Under the pieces are notes generated by a model. That model did not search any database. It had not been told where the DNA came from and saw nothing but the letters and a program-made list of their open reading frames with translations. From assembly GCA_024276605.1 (NCBI GenBank), contig JAJRWX010000031.1, positions 1 through 64,000 of the forward strand: 64,000 bases of DNA, read 5' to 3'. Origin of the DNA: Planctomycetota bacterium. Its GTDB lineage: Bacteria; Planctomycetota; Phycisphaerae; UBA1845. Within the stretch, counting starts at the first letter, position 1; every line of letters starts with the position of its first letter. Below are positions 14,810-24,850 of this stretch, piece by piece. The translations under genes and the position numbers were made by a program.

Positions 14810-17518
14810 ATGACTTTGGAAACAGGAACCAAGCTCGGTCCCTACGAAATCCTCTCTCCCCTTGGTTCGGGAGGCATGGGTGAAGTTTACCTTGCCAACG
14901 ATACCAAGTTGGATCGAAAAGTCGCAATCAAAGTGTTGCCGGAGTTGATGACGCGAGACCCTGAACGGGTTGCCCGCTTTGAGCGGGAAGCGAAACTGCT
15001 GGCATCACTGAATCATCCCAACATTGCCGCGATTCATGGGTTCGACGATTCAGACGGAACCCGATTTCTTATCATGGAATACGTCGAGGGGCAGACACTT
15101 AGTATCCATCTCAAAAACGGTCCAGTGGCTGTTAAGGATGCGCTCGACATTACCAAGCAAATCGCTGAGGCACTTGAAGCTGCTCATGAGCAAGGCGTCA
15201 TCCATCGCGACCTAAAGCCAGCCAATGTGATGATTCGTGAGGATGGCACGGTGAAAGTGCTCGATTTTGGTCTAGCCAAGGCGATGGCGGAGGAATCATC
15301 AGGTCCGGTTCCGGCAGATTCTCCGACCATCACCGCTAACTACACACGACCCGGTGTTGTCCTGGGAACGGCAGCTTATATGAGTCCGGAACAAGCTCGT
15401 GGTCGTCCGCTTGATAAGCGTACCGACATCTGGTCGTTTGGCATCATGCTATATGAGTGCTTAACCGGTGCCCCCTTGTTCCAAGGCGAGACGGCCAACG
15501 ACTCCATCGGAGCCATTCTTCACAAGGAGCCGGAGTGGTCTTTGCTTCCGCCCGGAACACCACCAACTATTCAGCTACTGCTCCGTCGATGCCTGACCAA
15601 AGATCGAAAGCGTCGCCTTCATGACATAGCCGATGCTCGAATCGAACTTGAGAACGCTATCGTAGACCCCACGAGCACTTCTCTCGGGTTAGCCCAGACA
15701 GCCCTCAATGTTAAGCGACAATGGCTATTGTCCTGGCCGGTGACTTTGGTGATCGCGATAGTGGTGGCACTAGCAGCAGTAGGCGGGTGGTTCGCTAAAC
15801 CGCATGCCAAAGAATCATCTCTGGTCGTTCGTCTTTCAGCGATCATTCCCGAAAAACTTGAATTCACGACTACGCGTCTCCCGCTCATTGCCATATCGCC
15901 GGACGCCTCGCTGATGGCGTACTCAGCCAAGGGCAAAACTGAGCAGCAGTTGTTTTTGCGCCATATGAACCAACAAGATGCGATAGCTTTGCCCAACACG
16001 ATGGACGCAAACTCTCCCACCTTTTCGCCTGATAGTCAGTGGATCGCTTTCGCTCAGCTGGGAAAACTGAAGAAAATATCTGTTCAGGGTGGTCCCGCGC
16101 AAACCATATGTGCAGCCTCACAACTCCGTGGTGCGCACTGGGGTGCAAATGACACCATCGCGTATGCCCCAACCCGTCGATCCGGTATATGGATAGTCTC
16201 CACCAAAGGCGGACAACCAGAGAAGATCACGGACTTGGGACCAGACCCGGGTCCAGCGTCGCACCGCTGGCCGCATCTCCTACCGGACGGGCGAACGATC
16301 TTATTTACCCAGACGGACAACGAGGATGACTACACTTCGGCGAGAATCGAAGCAGTTTCAATAGAGACGCGTGGACGTAAAGTTATCGTAGCAGGTGCAA
16401 TGTACGCACGTTACTTACCGACCGGTCACCTTGTCTTTGTACGAGGCGGTGTGCTCATGGCCGTCGAGTTTGACCCGGTGCGCGTTGAGATTATTGGTTC
16501 GGAGATTCCCGTCTTAGAGGGTCTCACAGTGGACCAATCCATGGGGACCGGGCAGTTTTCGTTTTCGGACAACGGCGTGCTTGTTTACATCTCGGGCGAG
16601 AACATTTCCAGCCCTTTTTCTGAATTGGTGTGGGTGGACCGTACGGGCAAGACTACGCCCGTGTCGCACCATTCTCGGGACGGAATAGATCACTCCCTAT
16701 CACCGGACGGATCGCGGGTTGCCTGGGTCATGCGTGGTGGTGGTGCATTCATCCCGGATATCTGGGTGTTAGAGATCGAGCGTGATATGTTAACCCGTCT
16801 TACGTTCGATGACGGTGTCGAAAATTTTCCGATTTGGTCACCCGATGGCTCGTGGATCTACTTCAGTTCTGACCGCACACGTGGTGTTGCTGAAATATTC
16901 CGCAGGAAGGCCGATGGGAGTGGTGACGCGGAGCGGATGACCATGGCAGAAAATCCACAGTTACCGCAGTCGATTTCTCCGGATGGTCGCACGCTTGTGA
17001 TCAGGGAGTCTCTTCAATCCGGTGGAGAGATTTTGTTGCTCCATTTGGATGAGAAGCGGACTGTCGAAACGTTTCTTAAGACGCCATTCTCCGAAAAGTT
17101 CCCGTCCGTATCGCCGGATGGAAAGTTCATTTCATATACATCCGATGAGACTGGCATTGATGAGGTGTACGTCCGGCGTTTTCCCTCAGGTGCTGGACGA
17201 ATCAAAATCTCTCCTGGTCGTGGGCAATTCCCACAATGGTCACCCAAAGGAACTGAACTCTTCTATACGAACGGCGGGAGTGAGTATTACTCGGTCGCCA
17301 TTGAAGTGAAAGGCGATGTGCTGATTCCAAGCACACCCAAACTCATGTTCAAGCTAGATGACATGTACTCAGAATTTTTCGATGTGGCTCCGGACGCCCA
17401 GCGGTTCCTGTTTCAAAGATTGCCGGCAATTGAGGGAGATGGGCGAAACAACCCGATCGTCGTGGTTAACTGGTTCACGGAACTAAAAGAAAAAATGGCC
17501 ACGGTGAAAGGACGCTAA
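14810..17518 (+). CDS. Ser/Thr protein kinase with C-terminal PD40/TolB-like beta-propeller
   Basis: This is a 902-aa protein. The ATG at 14810 is preferred over an upstream in-frame codon at 14771 because the kinase begins at once (MTLETGTKLGPYEIL). The kinase motifs are LGSGGMGEVYLAND, VAIKVL, HRDLKPANVM, DFGLAKAM, GTAAYMSPEQARG, and DIWSFGIMLYE. A transmembrane helix (LSWPVTLVIAIVVALAAVGGWF, about 300-320) divides it from a large extracytoplasmic beta-propeller. Its PD40/TolB-type blades are marked by repeats such as ISPDASLMAYSAKG, FSPDSQWIAF, LSPDGSRVAWV, WSPDGSWIYFSSD, and VSPDGKFISYTSDE. The same architecture is common in Acidobacteria and Planctomycetota. The ligand is unknown. The stop codon overlaps the ATG of a truncated kinase copy (TAATG). 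Confidence 0.93.
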   Translation: MTLETGTKLGPYEILSPLGSGGMGEVYLANDTKLDRKVAIKVLPELMTRDPERVARFEREAKLLASLNHPNIAAIHGFDDSDGTRFLIMEYVEGQTLSIHLKNGPVAVKDALDITKQIAEALEAAHEQGVIHRDLKPANVMIREDGTVKVLDFGLAKAMAEESSGPVPADSPTITANYTRPGVVLGTAAYMSPEQARGRPLDKRTDIWSFGIMLYECLTGAPLFQGETANDSIGAILHKEPEWSLLPPGTPPTIQLLLRRCLTKDRKRRLHDIADARIELENAIVDPTSTSLGLAQTALNVKRQWLLSWPVTLVIAIVVALAAVGGWFAKPHAKESSLVVRLSAIIPEKLEFTTTRLPLIAISPDASLMAYSAKGKTEQQLFLRHMNQQDAIALPNTMDANSPTFSPDSQWIAFAQLGKLKKISVQGGPAQTICAASQLRGAHWGANDTIAYAPTRRSGIWIVSTKGGQPEKITDLGPDPGPASHRWPHLLPDGRTILFTQTDNEDDYTSARIEAVSIETRGRKVIVAGAMYARYLPTGHLVFVRGGVLMAVEFDPVRVEIIGSEIPVLEGLTVDQSMGTGQFSFSDNGVLVYISGENISSPFSELVWVDRTGKTTPVSHHSRDGIDHSLSPDGSRVAWVMRGGGAFIPDIWVLEIERDMLTRLTFDDGVENFPIWSPDGSWIYFSSDRTRGVAEIFRRKADGSGDAERMTMAENPQLPQSISPDGRTLVIRESLQSGGEILLLHLDEKRTVETFLKTPFSEKFPSVSPDGKFISYTSDETGIDEVYVRRFPSGAGRIKISPGRGQFPQWSPKGTELFYTNGGSEYYSVAIEVKGDVLIPSTPKLMFKLDDMYSEFFDVAPDAQRFLFQRLPAIEGDGRNNPIVVVNWFTELKEKMATVKGR

Positions 17519-17622
17519 TGCTCGATGCAGGAACAAAACTTGACCCCTACGAAATCCTCTCACCTCTTGGCGCCAGAGACATGGGCAAGCGTAGCACGGT
17601 CAGGCCCATGCCTTCGGCTTGA
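17518..17622 (+). pseudogene. Truncated Ser/Thr kinase gene (N-terminal remnant)
   Basis: The ATG overlaps the stop of the preceding kinase (TAATG). The frame reads MLDAGTKLDPYEILSPLG and continues to ARDMGKRS, closely paralleling the start of the kinase at 14810 (GTKLGPYEILSPLGSGGMGE). The glycine loop is already altered (ARD for SGG), and the frame stops at TGA 17622 within a 59-bp repeat. It appears to be the 5' end of a third kinase in the operon whose body was lost or replaced at the repeat. Confidence 0.7.
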
Positions 17623-17662
17623 AAACCATACGATCATACGCTTATGTCATCGTCCAATAGTC
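17604..17662. repeat. 59-bp direct repeat, left copy
   Basis: This matches 20285-20343 over 59 positions without gaps, with about 8 differences. The common core is TGAAAACCATACGATCAT. The two copies are in the same orientation and flank the Asp-box lipoprotein gene. The truncated kinase frame ends within this copy. Confidence 0.75.
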
Positions 17663-17773
17663 TGCCTCCTCATTCTGTGAAAGAAGAAACACTCGGCGAA
17701 CATACCAGGGACTTCGGAAGTGCTACTCAGACAGGCACTAACTCATAAGAACTTATGAAGCTTGCGTGAGTTG

Positions 17774-20062
17774 TCATCGAATTTTCCGGCGGAAGACATT
17801 GGCGCCTTCAATACCGGCATAAAGATAGCCATTGGCATACTCCAGTGTGTTCACCCTTTTGTGGACAAGATCATCAGTGATGTCCTTCCAAGTAGCACCA
17901 CCGTTGGTCGTATGCCAAACGCTGCCGTTAAGGCTATAGACCGGATGAATCTGAGTTGATGCAGCAAACACTTCGTTGGGATCAGCAGGGTTGACTGCCA
18001 TGGCTACAAAGTATTCGAATTCAGCTAGAGTGATATCGGCTCCAAGTGATTGTGTATAATTCTCGCCGTGATCGATACTTTTGTATGCACCATCCTGGGC
18101 AGCCACCCATACAACTCCATCGGGTAACGCGACAATGTCACCGATCAGCGCATCTTCTGCGGCAGCACCATTCACGTTGGCGAGCGTCCACGAGTTGCCA
18201 CCATTTGCTGAGTACCACAGTCCGTCCGAGAACGTCCCCGCGTACAATCGGTTACCATCATCAGGATCGATGGCGAGCGATTCAAACAATGCGAGTTCCG
18301 AGCTATTACCGGATACGGGCTGCGATGAAAGTTTTGTCCACGAATCACCACCATCGGTTGAGCGGTAGATTCCCTCGGACGCAAGACGGTTCACCGCGTA
18401 GACGGTTTCGGGGTCCGTCGGATCCACGGTTATGGTGACTTTGGTCTGGGAGTCTACGAAGAGATTACCTGAGCTACTGAACGGAGGTGAACGGTCTACC
18501 CATGTTGTGCCCCCGTTCTTAGAACGATACACGCGCGGCGCGCCGGTCTCGGTGGACACGCCGACAAACAGCATGTTACTGCTTGTCTGTGCGATACTCC
18601 AACCGTGCGCCAAGTCGTTTGGACTACCGGCAAGCGGCAACGCTTCACGCCATGATTGGGTCGGATCCGTCGTACGCTGCACAACCATATCCCAGTGCGT
18701 TGCGAAAAATTCGGTGCCGGTAAACAAGAGGTCAGTGCACACGGTATTCTGTGTGCCGCGTATTTTTTCCTGCCAAGTTGCTCCTCGATCGGTGCTTCGC
18801 CAAATGCCCACCCAAGACGTAGCGAACAAGCGGTTAGGGTCGGTGGGGTCGATCGTAAGATTAATGAAATCTTCGAATGGATCGCGCGTGTTATGAAATG
18901 GGGCGGCTAGGGTATCGAAAAAATAGGTGCCGTCCTTTTCGATACTTGCACCTTGCCATGTAATCCCGCCATCGTTGGACTGATAGAACAGCGAAGGGAA
19001 ACCGGCATACGCCAGGCTGATGTTGTTGTCATTCTCTGGTGAGACCCGAACAACAACGGCATTTTGTTGCACACTTGTGGAATCCGCTGACGGAAGGTCG
19101 CCGGCGATGGACGCCCAATCCGCTATCGACGAGTTGCTCCGGTATACAAGAGGTGCGCCAGCTGGGACGGGTGCAAGTTGCGTCGCGGCAGCATAGATTG
19201 ACGTTGGGCGAAAACTCAGCGATCGCCACGCCAAGTCACTCCGATCGTTAGGGAGACCAGCAGAAAAGTCCGTCCAAGTCAGACCGCCATCGGTGGACCG
19301 TAGTATACCGCGCCCCGACACAGTCAGAAACGCGACGCCGTCGTGAAACGGATCGAATTGGATTACCGGGAAACGTGTACCAGAAGGATAAGGTGTGGGA
19401 AAATCGGAAATCTCGATCCAGTCTGCCCCCCCATTTGTGCTACGGAGCAAACCTCCGGTCAAGATAGCCGCACGATAATCGTTCTGAAAAACCTCATCGC
19501 CTTCAACACGGTGAGTCGTAGCCAAAATCGTTTGGCCATCATTGCTGATAGCTATGCTCTGAAAACTGACAAGGATATAAGCAGCGGCTTCGGCGTTAAT
19601 CAATGTCCAGCTTTCTGCGCGATCGTTGCTTCGAAAGAGACCAAGCGCGGTGGCGGCCCAGATGCGTTCGTTATCAGAGGGGTCAATCACGAGGTCGGCG
19701 ATAGCGTGGCTAAGTAAGCCCGTGCTTTTGGCAAACCAAGTCTCACCGCTGTCATCACTACGATAAACGCCTGACACATCCGCTGCGGCATAGACCGTGG
19801 TAGGTTGTTTCGGATCAACTACCACGTCGGTAAACAAGCCACCGCCGGCGAACCCGGCAGGCTCCCATGTCTTGTTCGCACTATCCATACTGTTGTTGTT
19901 ACCGGTCTCTCCGCTATCGCCGCCACTGTTCAAATGAGGGTCTTGATTCGTCGTATCAGATGGCGACACCGTTTCGGAACCGGAACAGGCGTGAAGCACA
20001 AACAACAACAGAATCGACAGACCGAACTGTAAAGATCGATGACTAAACCGGCGTACATTCAT
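17774..20062 (-). CDS. Asp-box (BNR/sortilin-type) beta-propeller lipoprotein
   Basis: This protein has 762 aa. A lipoprotein signal at the N-terminus (LSILLLFVLHACSG, lipobox Cys) is followed by a Ser/Asp/Asn/Gly-rich linker of about 40 residues. The rest is a multi-bladed propeller built on Asp-box motifs: SDDSGETWF, STNGGADWIE, STDGGLTWTD, SNDGGITWQG, STDRGATWQE, SKNGGTTWVD, STDGGDSWTK, SANGGNSWTL and TTNGGATWKD. Between them are strands of the form VDPTDPETVYA. The fold resembles sortilin/Vps10 and BNR glycosidases, but no sialidase or glucanase catalytic residues are evident, so a binding role is likelier. It lies opposite to its neighbours and between two copies of a 59-bp direct repeat, which suggests acquisition or rearrangement as a unit. 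Confidence 0.85.
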   Translation of the reverse strand: MNVRRFSHRSLQFGLSILLLFVLHACSGSETVSPSDTTNQDPHLNSGGDSGETGNNNSMDSANKTWEPAGFAGGGLFTDVVVDPKQPTTVYAAADVSGVYRSDDSGETWFAKSTGLLSHAIADLVIDPSDNERIWAATALGLFRSNDRAESWTLINAEAAAYILVSFQSIAISNDGQTILATTHRVEGDEVFQNDYRAAILTGGLLRSTNGGADWIEISDFPTPYPSGTRFPVIQFDPFHDGVAFLTVSGRGILRSTDGGLTWTDFSAGLPNDRSDLAWRSLSFRPTSIYAAATQLAPVPAGAPLVYRSNSSIADWASIAGDLPSADSTSVQQNAVVVRVSPENDNNISLAYAGFPSLFYQSNDGGITWQGASIEKDGTYFFDTLAAPFHNTRDPFEDFINLTIDPTDPNRLFATSWVGIWRSTDRGATWQEKIRGTQNTVCTDLLFTGTEFFATHWDMVVQRTTDPTQSWREALPLAGSPNDLAHGWSIAQTSSNMLFVGVSTETGAPRVYRSKNGGTTWVDRSPPFSSSGNLFVDSQTKVTITVDPTDPETVYAVNRLASEGIYRSTDGGDSWTKLSSQPVSGNSSELALFESLAIDPDDGNRLYAGTFSDGLWYSANGGNSWTLANVNGAAAEDALIGDIVALPDGVVWVAAQDGAYKSIDHGENYTQSLGADITLAEFEYFVAMAVNPADPNEVFAASTQIHPVYSLNGSVWHTTNGGATWKDITDDLVHKRVNTLEYANGYLYAGIEGANVFRRKIR

Positions 20063-20469
20063 GACGGGAGAACCCTTCGGATTAAACCACTAAAGAAGTC
20101 AAACCGCGAACACCCGTTCATCGGCTATAATACCGTGCCAGTTGGCTCGACAAACAGCCACTGATGATAGCGGGAACAAGTGTCTGAGAGCCGATAACAC
20201 TGTGTCAAGACCGTTAGCAATAGACGTTTGCATCGAGCGAAGCGCGATCATGTCCAAAGTCCTTTGCGAGAATAAATAATACATGCCCGTACCTTCGGCA
20301 TGAAAACCATACGATCATCCGCTTTGGTCATCGCCCTATAGTCCATGACTTCATTCCGGTAATCAGGCCATCACACGATGCGTAGCCCGCGCTTCATCTC
20401 ATATGAAAGTCTCCTAGATAACCAACCGACTCACTGTTTAGAACTGATCTAAAGTGGAGTATCCATACG
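20063..20469. other. Intergenic region with right copy of the 59-bp repeat
   Basis: No gene is supported in these 407 bp. They contain the repeat at 20285-20343. The promoters for the divergent lipoprotein and coiled-coil genes should be here. Confidence 0.5.
20285..20343. repeat. 59-bp direct repeat, right copy
   Basis: This is the partner of 17604-17662, about 86% identical by eye and in the same orientation. It begins GCCCGTACCTTCGGCATGAA and ends CTATAGTC. Confidence 0.75.
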
Positions 20470-21411
20470 ATGTTAGAAGAAATCACTGCGCAACTACTTG
20501 AAGCCAAAGAGCGAAGAGACCGTGGATTATCGTTGCGCGACCAACTCCCTCTCATGCGCGAAGAACTCGCTCGTGAGGTGTACCAACTACATGCGCTAGA
20601 GGCTAGCATGGATGCCTGTCAGGCTAAGGTAGATAAACTGCAATCCATATCCGTCAGTGCCATCATGGCATCATTGACAGGTCGAAAAGAGTCTCAACTA
20701 ACTGCATGCCTGGAAGAAATTGAACATTATCAAAAAGAATTCGACGCCTGTGTAACCGAGGTTGCCAAACTCGAAACGCAATTGAACCAGTCTGAATCTG
20801 ACTTGGCGAACATGGATCAACTCAACCAGGTATTCGAACAACTGCTCGAACAAAAGAAAACGCTGATCTGCCAATCCCATAGTGAACAGGCTGACCAACT
20901 CAAGAACCTGACAAGTCAAATCACCCTATCTAAGCGCAATCGGCAGGATTTTAACAAAGCCATACAAATCGGCGAGGATGCCATTGAAAGAATGTTCAGT
21001 CTGATTCGATCCAAGGGTCGCGCGCGCAACAGAGGTATCAATAGCCGAGCAGGCGGCGTTCTGATCGCGGCGGCGGTCAATCAAGTCATGCAAGGCAACC
21101 CCGCCAAGCCCGCCATCCGTCGCGTATCCGAAGGCTTGGAAAAGTTTCATCAATCGATCTTGCAATTGGGTTACCATAGCGATCACCCACGCGACAAGCA
21201 CATCATGGAACTGGCTGCGGTCGTAGCTTCATCCTCCACCAACCTGTCCAAAAGCGGTGCCAGCCAGATCGTTTGGGATGCCAGTCAGGAAAATCCCATC
21301 ATGGATGCGGTGCAGGAAATCGTGGGACTGCTCAAAGAGGATCTTAAAGATATCCTCAAACAGATCAAAACAGTTGAAACCGAAATCCAAACCCTGATAG
21401 AAAATGCCTAG
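20470..21411 (+). CDS. Coiled-coil protein of unknown function
   Basis: This is a 313-aa soluble protein with no signal peptide or membrane helix. Residues 1-175 are nearly continuous heptad-like helix rich in Glu, Gln, Lys and Leu (for example AQLLEAKERRDRGLSLRDQL and KLETQLNQSESDLANMDQL). A central basic, glycine-containing segment (SKGRARNRGINSRAGGVLIA) precedes a second helical region that ends in another coiled coil (LKEDLKDILKQIKTVETEIQ). I do not recognise the family. It stands alone between intergenic spaces, so context gives no function. Confidence 0.7.
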   Translation: MLEEITAQLLEAKERRDRGLSLRDQLPLMREELAREVYQLHALEASMDACQAKVDKLQSISVSAIMASLTGRKESQLTACLEEIEHYQKEFDACVTEVAKLETQLNQSESDLANMDQLNQVFEQLLEQKKTLICQSHSEQADQLKNLTSQITLSKRNRQDFNKAIQIGEDAIERMFSLIRSKGRARNRGINSRAGGVLIAAAVNQVMQGNPAKPAIRRVSEGLEKFHQSILQLGYHSDHPRDKHIMELAAVVASSSTNLSKSGASQIVWDASQENPIMDAVQEIVGLLKEDLKDILKQIKTVETEIQTLIENA

Positions 21412-21631
21412 CATAAGCCTTACTCCGCGGCAGTGTCTGTGGGTGAGTAACTTTTTGTGTTAGACAAAGCACTTCTGTTTGAGATAACAAGCGGTCATTT
21501 GCACATACCCAAGGTGCGCTAGATACTATCAAGCATGCCGCTAGGCAGGATATGATGATGTCCAGGCAAGTTGTACGCCACGATTAGCACCATCGAAACC
21601 TATGCAAACATCATGAAGGAGTACGGGGCTT

Positions 21632-22873
21632 ATGTTCAACCAAATGAAAGATGATTTACAAAAAGAGTTATCCGCCATCCGCGATGCAGGTTTATACAAA
21701 GAGGAGCGGCAAATTACCTCACCGCAATCAGCGGATATCCGGGTGGTGTATCCGGCTGATTCTTCCGCCAAAAAGGTCGTCAATTTCTGCGCGAATAACT
21801 ACCTTGGCTTATCGTCGCATCCGAAGGTGATGCAAGCGGCACGCGACGCCCTCGACACCCATGGCTATGGTCTATCGAGTGTCCGCTTTATCTGTGGCAC
21901 CCAGGATATTCACAGGCAATTGGAACGCCGCATCGCTGAATTTCTCGGCACGGACGATACCATCCTCTACGCGGCTTGTTTTGATGCCAACGGGGGATTG
22001 TTTGAACCGCTGCTCAGTGCAGAAGATGCCATCATTACCGACCAACTCAACCACGCCTCCATTATCGACGGCATTCGGTTATGTAAAGCCAAGCGCTACA
22101 TCTACAAAAATAACGACATGGCTGATCTCGAAGCCAGGCTTAGAGAATCGAGTAAGGCTAGGTATAGAATGATCGCCACCGACGGTGCATTCAGTATGGA
22201 CGGTACGGTGGCTCAGGTCGATAAAATCTGTGACCTGGCGGACAAATACGATGCGCTGGTCATGGTGGATGATTGTCATTGCACCGGCTTTATGGGAAAA
22301 ACCGGACGAGGATCAGCCGAGCACTGCGGTGCGCTGGGTCGTGTGGATGTCATTACCTCGACACTTGGTAAAGCATTAGGCGGTGCGTCCGGCGGATTCA
22401 CGTCCGGCAGGCAGGAAATCATCGACTTATTACGACAGCGCTCTCGGCCTTATCTGTTTAGTAACTCCGTGCCGCCTATGATTGTGAAATCGTCGCTGGC
22501 GGTGATCGAATTATTGTCCAAGACGACTGAGCTTCGCGATAAGCTTGAGGCCAATGCGCAACGTTTTCGTCAAGGCATGACCCGAGCCGGCTTTGACATC
22601 AAACCCGGCGATCACCCTATCATCCCCATCATGCTGTACAACGCGAAACTTTCACAGGACATAGCTCGTGATTTGTTCGACGAGGGCATCTACGTCATCG
22701 GCTTTTATTATCCCGTCGTAGGCAAAGGCCTAGCCCGTATCCGCGTACAACTATCCGCCGGCCATGAGTTCTCCCATATCGACAAAGCCATCGAAGCCTT
22801 CACCAAGGTAGGCCGAAAGTACAATATCCTGGGTAAAACGCGGGAGCAGATTATAGCGGAGTACGGTGAATGA
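21632..22873 (+). CDS. kbl: Glycine C-acetyltransferase (2-amino-3-ketobutyrate CoA ligase)
   Basis: This PLP enzyme of the alpha-oxoamine synthase family interconverts 2-amino-3-ketobutyrate plus CoA with glycine plus acetyl-CoA in threonine breakdown. At 413 aa it is slightly longer than the E. coli enzyme. Kbl-type signatures run throughout: [74 protein letters not shown], and the PLP lysine in [13 protein letters not shown]. The tail contains [25 protein letters not shown] and GGGG lie upstream of the ATG. Threonine dehydrogenase is not adjacent in this window. Related synthases (BioF, HemA) are less likely given the RFICGTQ and [12 protein letters not shown] patterns. Confidence 0.93.
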   Translation: MFNQMKDDLQKELSAIRDAGLYKEERQITSPQSADIRVVYPADSSAKKVVNFCANNYLGLSSHPKVMQAARDALDTHGYGLSSVRFICGTQDIHRQLERRIAEFLGTDDTILYAACFDANGGLFEPLLSAEDAIITDQLNHASIIDGIRLCKAKRYIYKNNDMADLEARLRESSKARYRMIATDGAFSMDGTVAQVDKICDLADKYDALVMVDDCHCTGFMGKTGRGSAEHCGALGRVDVITSTLGKALGGASGGFTSGRQEIIDLLRQRSRPYLFSNSVPPMIVKSSLAVIELLSKTTELRDKLEANAQRFRQGMTRAGFDIKPGDHPIIPIMLYNAKLSQDIARDLFDEGIYVIGFYYPVVGKGLARIRVQLSAGHEFSHIDKAIEAFTKVGRKYNILGKTREQIIAEYGE

Positions 22874-23059
22874 CAGACCGCAAATAACATGCATCCAAGA
22901 GTAGCTTTACGCGACCATTCCAGACCGTTAAGATTTCGGTCATAGTCTGTTCGAGGCAAGCCGTAGCTGCATGCAGACCGATCGCGTATCCAAGTTGCAT
23001 GTACCAGGGTACGGTATAGCGTTTAGGGCGCAATGCCTTGAAATAGACGTTTACGAACA

Positions 23060-23143
23060 GCCGGAGTGGCGGAATTGGCAGACGCGCGGGATTCAAAATC
23101 CCGTTCTGGCAACAGAGTGAGGGTTCGAGTCCCTCCTCCGGCA
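23060..23143 (+). tRNA. tRNA-Leu (CAA)
   Basis: This is an 84-nt class II tRNA. Acceptor arms are GCCGGAG/CTCCGGC, and anticodon stem CGGGA/TCCCG encloses TTCAAAA (anticodon CAA). A long variable arm (TTCTGGCAACAGA) is followed by T arm GAGGG-TTCGAGT-CCCTC and discriminator A. Confidence 0.95.
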
Positions 23144-23197
23144 GTGATGTAAAGGCCTTTCCAGTAAGCACTTAGAACAATCCTTCGACAAACAAGA

Positions 23198-23219
23198 GGA
23201 GCCTCAATCGAGAGGCTCC
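23198..23219 (+). terminator. Probable terminator after tRNA-Leu
   Basis: An eight-base perfect stem GGAGCCTC/GAGGCTCC with loop AATCGA is followed by CGCCGTTTTG. The T run is short, so confidence is moderate. Confidence 0.5.
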
Positions 23220-23330
23220 CGCCGTTTTGAAGCGTGAGACGCTGGCACACTGGCTCGGCTGAGAGCAAGCGAGTTCGCCACAACTCGAAACGGCGTGTCC
23301 CGCGCAGCAAGACATGGCAGTATCTCGCGT

Positions 23331-23597
23331 AACTATACACCGACGAGTATAAGGAATCGACGATTGCACACGAGATCAACGAAGCGGATGCCGTCCGCCG
23401 ATTCAAGCACATACGCGACATAGATTCCTGCCAAGATCGCTTCCTGCCCGACATCAAAGCCAAAGAGTGGGATGAATACTTCGATGGCCTCATACGCGAC
23501 CGACAGGGCGCACTGAACCGCGTGCAATCAAACACAAGCCCCAGGAGCATTCCCTACTCACAAAGCCACGCAATCAAGCGCGCGTCGAACAACTAAA
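23331..23597 (+). pseudogene. Startless reading frame, possible gene fragment
   Basis: Between a TAA near 23331 and a TAA at about 23597 an open frame encodes about 88 residues, including DEYKESTIAHEINEADAVRR and LPDIKAKEWDEYFDGLIRDR. The charged, helical composition looks protein-like, but no start codon precedes it. It may be the 3' relic of a gene lost next to tRNA-Leu. No family is recognised. Confidence 0.3.
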
Positions 23598-23837
23598 GGA
23601 TAAACGATGTAAGTCCTTACTACGTAAGCGGCAGTGCCATTCGGGACGAGCGCCGCTGAATGACGCTCACATGGGTGACGGTTCACCATGATCTTCTTTT
23701 CGTCGAGTGAGACATTTACCTCCATCTTCCCACCACGCCTCGTGATGCAGCCGTAGCTATTGTGGCTAGCGTTTGAGTTCATCGATGTCCGCAGAAGATT
23801 TTTCATGCCATAAGCAAAACGCGAAAGTCCTGCGCAC

Positions 23838-23868
23838 AAAAAAAACGGAGCCGCCCAAAGACGACCCC
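23838..23868 (-). terminator. Rho-independent terminator of the prepilin gene
   Basis: In minus orientation GGGGTCGTC, loop TTTG and GGCGGCTCC form a nine-pair stem (with G-U pairs), followed by GTTTTTTTTG. It lies 35 bp past the prepilin stop. Confidence 0.85.
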
Positions 23869-23902
23869 GTCGGAAAATTTAGTAAGATGGACTGATAATC
23901 AA

Positions 23903-24850
23903 TTACGGATAAATCAACGTGTCCGTAGATGAGTAGTCCGTTAGAGTCGTACCATAAACTTCCTGACCTGGATAAGGCTCTGGATCAATCTCACCAGGAA
24001 TTTGCCCGTGAATAAGCAGTTTCCGCTCTGCGTCGTTCCAACCACCAATTGGACCGATGACGGTGTAAATGTTATCCTTGTCAATGCCAACAATGGGCTT
24101 ACGCTCAAAAGTTGCGTGTCCGTCAGCATACAGGCAGTTCTGTCCTTCACCATTACCCTGGCCACCATGATTACCCGAGTTGTATCTTTTCCACTCGGTT
24201 GGTGATGCATCGGATAGAATATCTTGCCCCTGGGAATCTTTCCACGTCGGTGCATTTGTTCGCTGATAGAACGGACCCTTATCAGCAATAACAATCATGC
24301 GGGCATCCATACCCTCACGAGGTCTGGTATCGCGCGGACCGAATGGCACCTGATACCCATAACTAACGTTTTCATAAGTTTCAAAGTCGTAGTACAGCTC
24401 CAGGTTTTCAGTAGGATCAACCGAATCCGAACTACTGGGACAGATAAACTGTTGTACAGTGACATCACCGGTCCGAACAAGCATCCAAAATGACCGAGTT
24501 ACCGATAGCTGAGAACTCTCACCAGGATTGATTGAGAAGCTCTCTTCCCAGCGACGGAATCCAACACCATTACCACCGGTATCGATATCGCCAAAGTACC
24601 GCACATTGGTCGTGATATCCGGCAACTTTCTGTCAAACGGCGGTATAGGCCAACGCTCTTGATTGTCGTTGGCATATATCTTACATGATGTGCCGACGCC
24701 CTTGATATTGGACTGACACACCAACCTCTTACTCAACTCCCGAGCACGCGATAAGCTCGGTAGCAAAATTGATATGAGCAGCGCGATGATGGCAATCACC
24801 ACCAGCAACTCAATCAACGTAAAAGCACGTATCTTAAATCTTTGCTTCAC
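23903..24850 (-). CDS. Type II secretion/pilin-like protein with prepilin leader and H-X9-DG motif
   Basis: This 315-aa pseudopilin-like protein has a short basic leader ending in a type IV prepilin cleavage and N-methylation site (FTLIELLVVIAIIALLISIL). A variable periplasmic domain follows. Near the C-terminus NHGGQGNGEGQNCLYADGHA supplies the H-X9-DG signature of the DUF1559-like family that is greatly expanded in Planctomycetota. The start is put at GTG 24850, because AAGGGAG lies 8 nt upstream and the leader then has normal length. An in-frame GTG at 24886 is less likely. Cleavage would need a PilD peptidase, not found here. A clear terminator follows. Its role is structural or unknown. 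Confidence 0.88.
   Translation of the reverse strand: MKQRFKIRAFTLIELLVVIAIIALLISILLPSLSRARELSKRLVCQSNIKGVGTSCKIYANDNQERWPIPPFDRKLPDITTNVRYFGDIDTGGNGVGFRRWEESFSINPGESSQLSVTRSFWMLVRTGDVTVQQFICPSSSDSVDPTENLELYYDFETYENVSYGYQVPFGPRDTRPREGMDARMIVIADKGPFYQRTNAPTWKDSQGQDILSDASPTEWKRYNSGNHGGQGNGEGQNCLYADGHATFERKPIVGIDKDNIYTVIGPIGGWNDAERKLLIHGQIPGEIDPEPYPGQEVYGTTLTDYSSTDTLIYP

Noticed and set aside
23023-23550. 175-codon minus-strand frame
   Set aside because: It runs through the tRNA-Leu gene on the opposite strand and shows no family features.
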